Of a DNA stretch of 6,946 nt, positions 1 through 4,720 are shown in pieces (the stretch's first letter is position 1; every line of letters starts with the position of its first letter). A program made the translations under genes and the position numbers. The notes below the pieces were generated by a model, which worked only from the letters and a program-made list of their open reading frames with translations, had not been told where the DNA came from and did not search any database. The DNA comes from Deltaproteobacteria bacterium (GTDB lineage Bacteria > Desulfobacterota > DSM-4660 > Desulfatiglandales > Desulfatiglandaceae), in NCBI GenBank assembly GCA_021159825.1, contig JAGHDR010000387.1:1-6946 (forward strand). Reading direction: 5' to 3'.

Positions 1-99
1 CTATGCACCTATCATCACGCCTTGAAGACGAACAAAAGTTCTGCACGATATGCGTATATTATTTTCTTCCAGTTCCCTAAGCCGAATACTTACGGTCAT
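1..99 (-). CDS. Doubtful 32-aa ORF, possible antitoxin remnant
   Basis: Read on the minus strand from ATG at 99-97 to TAG at 3-1, this short frame gives MTVSIRLRELEENN followed by a basic, non-descript tail. A purine-rich GGATAGG lies about five bases upstream of the ATG. The opening TVSIRL followed by Glu-rich residues resembles the first strand of ribbon-helix-helix antitoxins (typically T-V-S-V-R-L-P-E), but the helices that should follow are absent. If genuine it is a truncated or decayed copy; no toxin partner is visible. It lies downstream of, and on the same strand as, the HD-domain gene. It could equally be a chance frame. Similarity is by eye only. Confidence 0.18.
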   Translation of the reverse strand: MTVSIRLRELEENNIRISCRTFVRLQGVMIGA

Positions 100-137
100 C
101 GATGCCTATCCGGGGGGATGATTCAATTTTGATTTCT

Positions 138-914
138 TTATTGGGGGTCATAGATTTCCAGGAGCCTTTTTTCCGTCTCCCCCTCGATTTTGGCTACAAT
201 TTCAACATAAGCGGCAATACTGGAATTTATAAGTTTGTGGCGTAAAAGTTCATCCACCTGGTAGATACCCGCTGAGTTGGCCAGGGTGATGATCAGTTTC
301 ACCGGTTTTTTCTCTCCCTTTTCAATATCCACCGAGTCTATGGCCTGGGCCGAAATGGAGTGAATATTTACCCGGCCTTTTTCAAAGGGGATGCGGGAAC
401 GGCCTTCGGTCATATCGAGGGCGTCAGCCACCTTGAGGACCCCTGCTTCAATGGTCAGACAGGTCTCCTTGGCATTGTGGGCCACAATGGCGTGTAACAC
501 TTCCGACGTGATGGTGGTGAGATCAGGCTCATCATAGATGCCCCTCAGCAGTTCCCGGGCCTTTGGATAGGCCAGAAAAAGGCTGTGCCGCTCATGATGG
601 GCGCGATGCACGGCGATGCCGATGTCATGCAGACATGCGGCAAGTACCACAATAAGCTCCGCATCCTCCTGCTCCAGCCCATGGTTTTCCACCACACCGG
701 GTTCAACGCCGCCCTGTACAAGCAACCGCAGCATCTTCAAGGCGGCATTGGCCACAATACGGATATGAATTTCTCCGTGATCACTGATGCCGCCCCGCTC
801 CACGGCATTCACATTGGCGCATTTCCAGAGTTGCAGCAGCTCCGCATCTTCGTTGATATGCTGAACCAGCCGTTTGATTTTTCGATTTTTTTTGGCAAGA
901 ACAAATAATTTCAT
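138..914 (-). CDS. HD-domain metal-dependent phosphohydrolase
   Basis: A 258-residue soluble protein of the HD superfamily, whose members hydrolyse phosphate esters (nucleotides, cyclic nucleotides) using bound divalent metal. The motif set is visible in order: His46 in DHGEIH, the signature H96-D97-I98-G99 in AACLHDIG, further histidines at 107/110 (HERH) and 141/146 (HAIVAHN), and the distal Asp164 in KVADALDMTEGR. This covers residues about 44-170. The remaining 90 residues form a beta-rich then helical C-terminal part I cannot assign. No membrane segment, GAF, PAS or receiver domain is present, so it is neither an HD-GYP regulator nor a typical (p)ppGpp synthetase/hydrolase. The substrate cannot be predicted. 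The ATG start is supported by AAGGA four bases upstream (919-923 on plus). The gene stands alone and is divergent from the DruA-like gene, with a 207-bp shared upstream region. A weak promoter candidate (TTGACC at 1015-1010, GATGAT 18 bases on) is visible in that region but unconvincing. Confidence 0.8.
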   Translation of the reverse strand: MKLFVLAKKNRKIKRLVQHINEDAELLQLWKCANVNAVERGGISDHGEIHIRIVANAALKMLRLLVQGGVEPGVVENHGLEQEDAELIVVLAACLHDIGIAVHRAHHERHSLFLAYPKARELLRGIYDEPDLTTITSEVLHAIVAHNAKETCLTIEAGVLKVADALDMTEGRSRIPFEKGRVNIHSISAQAIDSVDIEKGEKKPVKLIITLANSAGIYQVDELLRHKLINSSIAAYVEIVAKIEGETEKRLLEIYDPQ

Positions 915-1033
915 GGGTTCCTTTTCTTTTCAAATGTTACTTTTAACGGAGAGTATCCTGCAAATCAGGACTGCATCCGTCAATTATCATCTTTTTAACA
1001 TCATTATCCGGTCAATGAAAATCCATTGCCGCG

Positions 1034-1056
1034 GAATTTTCAAGAAAAAAAAATTC
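1034..1056. repeat. Short AT-rich hairpin in divergent spacer
   Basis: GAATTTT (1034-1040) and AAAATTC (1050-1056) are perfect 7-base inverted arms around a purine-rich loop, with a further C-G pair outside one G-T. It lies in the spacer between the divergent HD and DruA-like genes, about 65 bases before the latter's start. It is AT-rich and weak, with no gene ending into it, so a terminator role is unlikely. It might be a protein-binding site in the shared regulatory region or chance in AT-rich DNA. Nothing else recognisable was seen between 915 and 1121 except the ribosome-binding sites. Confidence 0.25.
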
Positions 1057-1121
1057 TGAGGATTGCATTTATCTGTCTATTATAGGAAAATGGATCCGCC
1101 TTACGAAGGGAAAACCACCAT

Positions 1122-2009
1122 ATGCCATCAAAATCATCCGTAAAATTTTGCGGTCAGATTGTTTCGGACACACAACTGAAAGACATCATAGAGATAATCG
1201 AGACATTTCCCAAACTGACCCGCACTGAGCTGGCCCATACGGTCTGCGAACTGTTTGACTGGAAAAGACCCACCGGAAAGCTGAAAGGCGTTGAATGTCG
1301 CCAATTCCTTGAACGTCTGGATTTAAAAGGGGTGATCCGTCTTCCCTTGATCAGACAAATGGCGCCAAAGAAATCCAAACCAAAAATATCACGAACCCGT
1401 GAGGCCGATTCGCAGGCAACGATTTCAACAAAACTGCGGGAGCTATTCCCCCTGTTGCTGATCCGGGTGAAAACACAAGAACAGCGACAGCTTTGGTACC
1501 AGTATGTTGACCGGTACCATTACCTGGGATATCAGTTGCCCTTTGGCGCGCAGCTGCGATATTTTATTCAGTCCGGCGCAACCCATACCTTGCTGGGATG
1601 CTTTCAGTTTTCCAGTCCGGCGTGGATGATGATGCCGAGAGACCGCTGGATCTCCTGGAACCATGAGCAGCGCCAGCGCAACTTGCAAAAGATTGTCAAT
1701 AACAGCCGGTTTCTCATATTTCCCTGGGTCAAAGTGAAGAATCTTGCCAGTTCAGCCCTGGCCCTGGCCATAAAGACCGTTCCCGATGACTGGGAGCGCA
1801 GCTACGGCTACCGGCCGGTTCTGATGGAAACATTGGTGGATGAAAAGCGTTTTAAAGGCACCTGCTACAAAGCCGCCAATTGGCGTTATGTGGGGAAAAC
1901 CACCGGTCGTGGACGAATGGACAAAGAGAACAAGCGTCATGGCCTGGCCGTGAAAGCCATTTATCTGTATCCCCTTACAAACGATTTTCGTGATGAGCTG
2001 GTTCAATGA
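1122..2009 (+). CDS. Stand-alone DruA-like protein (DUF4338 family)
   Basis: A 295-residue protein matching the DUF4338 / Druantia DruA family as I remember its conserved blocks. These are YHYLGY (132-137) followed by a P-F-G..LRY segment; S-AW...-RD-WI-W (about 165-179); NNSRFLIFPWVKVKNLAS (193-210); DWERSYGYRPVLMETLVD (223-240); FKGTCYKAANWRYVGKTTGRGR (244-265); and a closing KAIYLYPL (278-285). Residues about 12-75 look like a DNA-binding winged-helix (LTRTELAHTVCELFDWKRPTGKLKG), a module also seen at the N-terminus of some DDE transposases; about 80-115 is a basic linker. DruA is a component of Druantia anti-phage systems, but its biochemical role is unclear to me, and stand-alone copies of the family are common. 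No druB-E or helicase gene is adjacent: upstream is the divergent HD gene, downstream the arn operon. GAAGGG (1105-1110) precedes the ATG by 11 bases. Alternative: an orphan mobile-element protein. Family call is firm; function is not. Confidence 0.8.
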   Translation: MPSKSSVKFCGQIVSDTQLKDIIEIIETFPKLTRTELAHTVCELFDWKRPTGKLKGVECRQFLERLDLKGVIRLPLIRQMAPKKSKPKISRTREADSQATISTKLRELFPLLLIRVKTQEQRQLWYQYVDRYHYLGYQLPFGAQLRYFIQSGATHTLLGCFQFSSPAWMMMPRDRWISWNHEQRQRNLQKIVNNSRFLIFPWVKVKNLASSALALAIKTVPDDWERSYGYRPVLMETLVDEKRFKGTCYKAANWRYVGKTTGRGRMDKENKRHGLAVKAIYLYPLTNDFRDELVQ

Positions 2010-2081
2010 ATTTGAAATTTGACATTTGACATTGGGTCAGGTATTTACACGTATGTTTTTCCGAATCTCAATTTTCAAATT
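2009..2081. repeat. AT-rich spacer with imperfect inverted and tandem repeats
   Basis: The spacer between the DruA-like gene and the arn operon starts with AATTTGAAATTTGA (2009-2022). It ends with the near-complementary TCAATTTTCAAATT (2068-2081), 13 of 14 positions pairing. Inside the left side is the tandem heptamer ATTTGAC ATTTGAC (2018-2031). Then GGGTCAGG (2034-2041) and TTTACAC (2044-2050) resemble sequences I associate with ends of small IS200/REP-type elements. No matching copy was found upstream of the DruA-like gene, so this is not a demonstrated element end. With a 45-base loop and only A/T-rich arms it is not a plausible terminator. Confidence 0.4.
2019..2047 (+). promoter_or_regulatory. 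Candidate sigma-70-type promoter for the arn operon
   Basis: A perfect TTGACA (2019-2024) is followed after 17 bases by TATTTA (2042-2047), a poor -10 match at three of six positions. A second TTGACA (2026-2031) comes from the same tandem ATTTGAC repeat and has TATGTT at 2052-2057 with a long 20-base spacer. The position, just before the first arn gene and after the DruA-like stop, fits a promoter for the operon. The AT-rich repeat could generate TTGACA by chance. I saw no PmrA-like or PhoP-like direct-repeat box, so polymyxin/magnesium regulation of the enterobacterial kind is not indicated. Confidence 0.3.
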
Positions 2082-2088
2082 TTTCTAA
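2053..2088 (+). CDS. Possible 11-codon leader ORF before arnE/F
   Basis: ATG at 2053 opens MFFRISIFKFF and stops at TAA 2086-2088, one base before the arnE/F ATG (TAATATG). Five of eleven residues are Phe. The only Shine-Dalgarno-like bases are CAGGT (2038-2042), too far away to be convincing. The AT-rich composition makes Phe codons likely by chance. If translated, terminating ribosomes could reinitiate on arnE/F, which lacks its own Shine-Dalgarno sequence. Confidence 0.15.
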   Translation: MFFRISIFKFF

Positions 2089-2089
2089 T

Positions 2090-2461
2090 ATGACCCGCTA
2101 TCTCCCCCTCATACTGTTGGGAGTGCTTTTAAATGCCACGGCCCAGCTTTGTCTGAAGCAAGGAATGCGGCAGGTGGGCCATTTTGCATTTACCCTGGAA
2201 AACCTGGCGCCCATCGGCTTCAAAGTGGGCCTTAACCCGTTTGTATTTGCGGGACTTACGTGTTATGTGGTCAGTGTGGTGGTGTGGCTCCTGGCCCTTT
2301 CCAGGGTGGAAGTCAGTTATGCCTATCCTCTTTTGAGCGTGGGCTATATCGTTACCGCTTTTGCAGGACAGCATTTTTTCGGCGAGGCCCTTGGGCCCAT
2401 GCGTTGGGCCGGAATAGTCGTCATCTGCATAGGCGTTTACCTCATTACCCGGAGTGCTTGA
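2090..2461 (+). CDS. ArnE/ArnF-type SMR-like flippase subunit
   Basis: A 123-residue inner-membrane protein with four predicted helices (about 3-22, 49-70, 77-95, 103-120), the size and topology of the small multidrug resistance/ArnE-ArnF family. Family-like blocks are ATAQLCLKQG in helix 1, LALSRVEVSYAYPLLSVGYI across helices 2-3 and GEALGPMRWAGIVVICIGVYLI in helix 4. Helix 1 lacks the buried Glu that EmrE uses for proton-coupled drug export, which fits a lipid-linked sugar role rather than multidrug efflux. ArnE and ArnF in enterobacteria act together to move undecaprenyl-phosphate-L-Ara4N across the inner membrane; here only one is visible and it leads the operon rather than closing it. 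Its TGA overlaps the arnB ATG (TGATG), implying translational coupling. No Shine-Dalgarno is evident before the ATG, so the start is chosen by the fit of helix 1. I cannot tell ArnE from ArnF by eye. A second subunit may lie downstream of the window, or this one may work as a homodimer. Confidence 0.75.
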   Translation: MTRYLPLILLGVLLNATAQLCLKQGMRQVGHFAFTLENLAPIGFKVGLNPFVFAGLTCYVVSVVVWLLALSRVEVSYAYPLLSVGYIVTAFAGQHFFGEALGPMRWAGIVVICIGVYLITRSA

Positions 2462-3612
2462 TGAGAAAGGATTTTCTGCCCTTTTCACGACCGTCCATCA
2501 CGGAGGAAGATATCTCAGCCGTGGGAGAAGTCCTCCGGTCAGGTTGGATTACAACCGGACCCAATACCGCCGCCTTTGAACGTGATTTCTGTGAATATGT
2601 GGGATGCCCCCATGGGGTGGCCTTAGGCTCCGCCACCGCCGGCATGCATCTGCTCCTGAAAGCCCTCGGGATCGGGCCGGGGGATGAAGTAATCACCCCG
2701 TCCATGACGTGGGTATCCACAGTGAACCTGATCGTTCTGGCGGGCGCCACACCCGTATTCGCCGACATTGACCGGGATACCCTCATGGTGACCCCCGAAA
2801 CAATCGCCCCCTGTTTTTCACCCGGAACCAGGGCGGTTATTCCCGTGCATTTCGCAGGCGCTTCAGCAGATATCACCGCACTGCGCGAACAGGCCCTTCA
2901 AAATAGCGTCCCCCTGGTGGAAGATGCGGCCCATGCCCTGGGCACCCACCATCGCGGGCGTCACGTGGGGGCGGATGGAACATCCATTTTCTCCTTCCAC
3001 CCCATCAAAAATATTACCACCGGCGAGGGCGGCATGTTCTGCACCGACGATCCTGAAATGGCGGAGCGGATCAGCCGCCTGAAGTTTCACGGGCTTGGCG
3101 TGGACGCTTACGACCGAAAGACCCAGGGCAGATCCCCACAGGCCCAGGTATTGGAACCGGGGTACAAATACAACATGACCGATATGGCGGCGGTGCTGGG
3201 ATTGAGACAGCTTCATCGCTTGAACCAGTTCAACCGCAAAAGAAGACAACTGGCCGCCAGATACCGGGAATGGCTAACGGAGATTGATGAAATCCTGCCG
3301 CTCTCCATCCCCGAGGATACCACACAACACGCCTGGCACCTGTTTATTGTGCGCCTTGACACGGATCGGGCCGGTATGGACCGGGATGAATTCATGGCAA
3401 AATTGAAAGAGAGAAACATCGGAACCGGTCTCCATTTCCGTGCCGTACACCTCCAGAAATACTACCGGGAGACCCTGGGGATAAAACGGGGCACGCTTCC
3501 CCATACGGAATGGAATTCCGATCGAATCTGTTCTCTCCCCCTGTTCCCGGATATGACCTATGAAGATGTGGACGGGGTGGTGGAGGCTATTAAGGACGTT
3601 CTCAACCGTTAA
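2461..3612 (+). CDS. arnB: UDP-4-amino-4-deoxy-L-arabinose aminotransferase ArnB
   Basis: A 383-residue cytosolic PLP enzyme of the DegT/DnrJ/EryC1 (type I fold) sugar aminotransferase family. It transfers the amino group from glutamate to UDP-4-keto-pentose, giving UDP-L-Ara4N. Visible features are the N-terminal FLPFSRPSITEEDISAV; a phosphate-anchoring GSATAGMHLLLKALG (56-70); VEDAAHALG with Asp155 facing the pyridine nitrogen; and SFHPIKNITTGEGG with the PLP-lysine at Lys183. The C-terminal substrate region is NIGTGLHFRAVHLQKYY followed by CSLPLFPDMTYEDV. The length matches enterobacterial ArnB (about 380). The same frame stays open upstream to 2260, but that portion overlaps the flippase gene in another frame. 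The ATG at 2461 gives the family N-terminus and overlaps the upstream stop by one base. A palindromic repeat starts four bases after its stop. Related UDP-amino-sugar aminotransferases (for example PseC-like) are possible, but the neighbouring arnC, arnA and arnD settle the assignment. Confidence 0.93.
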   Translation: MRKDFLPFSRPSITEEDISAVGEVLRSGWITTGPNTAAFERDFCEYVGCPHGVALGSATAGMHLLLKALGIGPGDEVITPSMTWVSTVNLIVLAGATPVFADIDRDTLMVTPETIAPCFSPGTRAVIPVHFAGASADITALREQALQNSVPLVEDAAHALGTHHRGRHVGADGTSIFSFHPIKNITTGEGGMFCTDDPEMAERISRLKFHGLGVDAYDRKTQGRSPQAQVLEPGYKYNMTDMAAVLGLRQLHRLNQFNRKRRQLAARYREWLTEIDEILPLSIPEDTTQHAWHLFIVRLDTDRAGMDRDEFMAKLKERNIGTGLHFRAVHLQKYYRETLGIKRGTLPHTEWNSDRICSLPLFPDMTYEDVDGVVEAIKDVLNR

Positions 3613-3615
3613 TTT

Positions 3616-3641
3616 GTAGGGGCAGGCCCCTGTGCCTGCCC
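3616..3641 (+). repeat. GTAGGGGC palindromic repeat, copy 1 (arnB-arnC spacer)
   Basis: A 26-base unit beginning GTAGGGGCAGGC and ending GTGCCTGCCC, with perfect 8-base arms GGGCAGGC (3619-3626) and GCCTGCCC (3634-3641) around a 6-base loop. It occupies over half of the 48-base gap between arnB and arnC and ends 19 bases before the arnC ATG. The unit recurs at 4594, 4627 and 4677. It resembles REP-like, dispersed palindromes that I recall as frequent in environmental genomes; the family was not searched. It could act as an mRNA hairpin between the two genes. Confidence 0.9.
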
Positions 3642-3660
3642 ATCAGAACCAGAAATCATT

Positions 3661-4680
3661 ATGAAAAACAAACAATCAACCATATCCATCGTCATCCCCG
3701 TGTTCAATGAAGCGGCAAACCTGAGCGAACTCCTCGTTCGTTGTCTCAAGACCTGCAACCGCATGGACAGGGTTTTTGAAATCATCCTGGTGGACGACGG
3801 CAGTACCGACGGGTCCCGGGACATGATTGAGGCGGCTTCAAATCAATACCCCGGCGTCATCATCGGGATCCTGCTGAACCGGAATTACGGTCAGCATGCC
3901 GCCATCATGGCCGGATTTGCTCAAACAAAGGGAGGCATCATCGTTACTCTGGATGCCGACCTTCAGAACCCCCCCGAAGAAATCATCAAACTGGTTCAAA
4001 AGGCCGAAGAAGGGTTTGATGTGGTGGGAAGCGTCCGTGTTCCCAGACGGGATACCCTTTTCAGAAGGGTGGCATCCCGGATGGTCAATAAGGTGGTTCA
4101 GATGTCCACGGGCATCACCATGCATGATTACGGCTGCATGCTGAGGGCATATCGCCGCCATATTGTGTCGGCCATGATGCAGTGTTCCGAGCGAAGCACC
4201 TTCATTCCCGTTCTGGCCAACAGTTTTGCCAGGCATACCGCCGAGGTGGAGGTCCAGCATGCGGAGCGGTCCGCCGGGGACTCCAAATACAGCCTCTGGA
4301 AGCTCATCAACCTGCAGTTTGACCTGTTGACCAGTATGACCACATTCCCCCTTCGTCTGCTGAATGTCCTGGGAGGCATTATCTCCGCATTCGGTGTAGG
4401 ATTCGGACTCTTTTTGTTGCTGATGAGATTGATTTATGGGGCCGAGTGGGCCGCGTCAGGGGTGTTTACCCTCTTTGCCATTCTCTTTATTTTTATCGGC
4501 GCACAATTTCTGGCCATGGGCCTTTTGGGGGAATATATCGGACGAATTTACAGCGATGTGCGGGCCCGTCCACGGTATTTTGTCGAGCGGATCGTAGGGG
4601 CCGGCCCCCGTGCCCACCCGGTCGATGTAGGGGCAGGCCCCCGTGCCTGCCCATCCGACGACAGACGACGGAAAATGTAG
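3661..4680 (+). CDS. arnC: Undecaprenyl-phosphate Ara4FN transferase ArnC, repeat-extended
   Basis: A 339-residue GT2-family membrane glycosyltransferase moving 4-deoxy-4-formamido-L-arabinose from UDP to undecaprenyl phosphate at the cytoplasmic face. The GT-A domain shows [14 protein letters not shown] (8-21), [11 protein letters not shown] (42-52), [16 protein letters not shown] (71-86), the DXD-type [13 protein letters not shown] (96-108) and [13 protein letters not shown] (156-168). Two C-terminal membrane helices follow at about 235-258 and 266-290, then the family ending [18 protein letters not shown]. Resemblance to E. coli ArnC (322 aa, from memory) runs collinearly to about residue 312. 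After that the protein is encoded by two palindromic repeat copies (VGAGPRA.P at 312-320 and 323-331) and ends at a TAG that is part of a third copy. The native end has therefore been overwritten by about 28 residues. The tail is cytosolic and beyond the catalytic domain, so activity is probably retained (inference). The ATG fits the family N-terminus, although no good Shine-Dalgarno is seen. Confidence 0.93.
   Translation: MKNKQSTISIVIPVFNEAANLSELLVRCLKTCNRMDRVFEIILVDDGSTDGSRDMIEAASNQYPGVIIGILLNRNYGQHAAIMAGFAQTKGGIIVTLDADLQNPPEEIIKLVQKAEEGFDVVGSVRVPRRDTLFRRVASRMVNKVVQMSTGITMHDYGCMLRAYRRHIVSAMMQCSERSTFIPVLANSFARHTAEVEVQHAERSAGDSKYSLWKLINLQFDLLTSMTTFPLRLLNVLGGIISAFGVGFGLFLLLMRLIYGAEWAASGVFTLFAILFIFIGAQFLAMGLLGEYIGRIYSDVRARPRYFVERIVGAGPRAHPVDVGAGPRACPSDDRRRKM
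4594..4619 (+). repeat. GTAGGGGC palindromic repeat, copy 2 (inside arnC)
   Basis: A 26-base copy starting GTAGGGGCCGGC and ending GTGCCCACCC, the most diverged of the four: the two arms mismatch at two positions, weakening the hairpin. It is read in frame at the 3' end of arnC as V-G-A-G-P-R-A-H-P. Only seven bases (4620-4626) separate it from copy 3. Confidence 0.88.
4627..4652 (+). repeat. GTAGGGGC palindromic repeat, copy 3 (inside arnC)
   Basis: A 26-base copy with perfect arms GGGCAGGC (4630-4637) and GCCTGCCC (4645-4652) and loop CCCCGT; it differs from copy 1 at one loop base. It is translated in the arnC frame as V-G-A-G-P-R-A-C-P, the same frame as copy 2, because the start-to-start distance is 33 bases. 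It is followed by AT, as are copies 1 and 4. Confidence 0.9.
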
Positions 4681-4702
4681 GGGCCGGCCCCCGTGCCTGC
4701 CC
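4677..4702 (+). repeat. GTAGGGGC palindromic repeat, copy 4 (arnC stop / arnA leader)
   Basis: A 26-base copy starting GTAGGGGCCGGC and ending GTGCCTGCCC, with one mismatch between the arms. Bases 4678-4680 (TAG) are the arnC stop codon, so this copy sits in a different frame from copies 2 and 3 (start-to-start distance 50). The rest fills most of the 40-base arnC-arnA gap and ends five bases before the arnA Shine-Dalgarno sequence. Confidence 0.9.
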
Positions 4703-4707
4703 ATTAT

Positions 4708-4713
4708 AAAGGA
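4708..4713 (+). promoter_or_regulatory. Ribosome-binding site deciding the arnA start
   Basis: AAAGGA lies seven bases before the ATG at 4721. The arnA frame is open further upstream to a GTG at 4643, but that stretch is repeat-derived (CRGRPPCLP) and not family sequence. This site therefore fixes the start at 4721. Confidence 0.75.
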
Positions 4714-4720
4714 TTTATCC

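Noticed and set aside
585..908. 107-residue plus-strand frame inside the HD gene
   Set aside because: It is antisense to the clear HD-domain gene and its translation has no recognisable motif.
1063..1083. TTGCAT / TATTAT promoter for the DruA-like gene
   Set aside because: The spacer is only nine bases, far from a sigma-70 arrangement; no better pair was found.
2260..2460. Longer N-terminal form of ArnB opening at 2260
   Set aside because: The extra 67 residues run through the flippase gene in another frame and are Arg/Gly/Phe-rich nonsense; ArnB family sequence begins at MRKDFLPFSRPSI (2461).
4594..4702. Repeat cluster as a CRISPR array
   Set aside because: Spacers are only 7 and 24 bases, units diverge from each other, one further copy lies about 1 kb away, and the repeats lie inside a coding gene with no cas genes.
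4677..4702. Repeat copy 4 as a rho-independent terminator
   Set aside because: No T-run follows the stem, and it lies inside an operon directly before the arnA ribosome-binding site.
4643..4720. Upstream in-frame extension of arnA starting at GTG 4643
   Set aside because: It overlaps the arnC end and is made of repeat sequence (CRGRPPCLP). The family N-terminus and an AAAGGA at 4708-4713 place the start at 4721.
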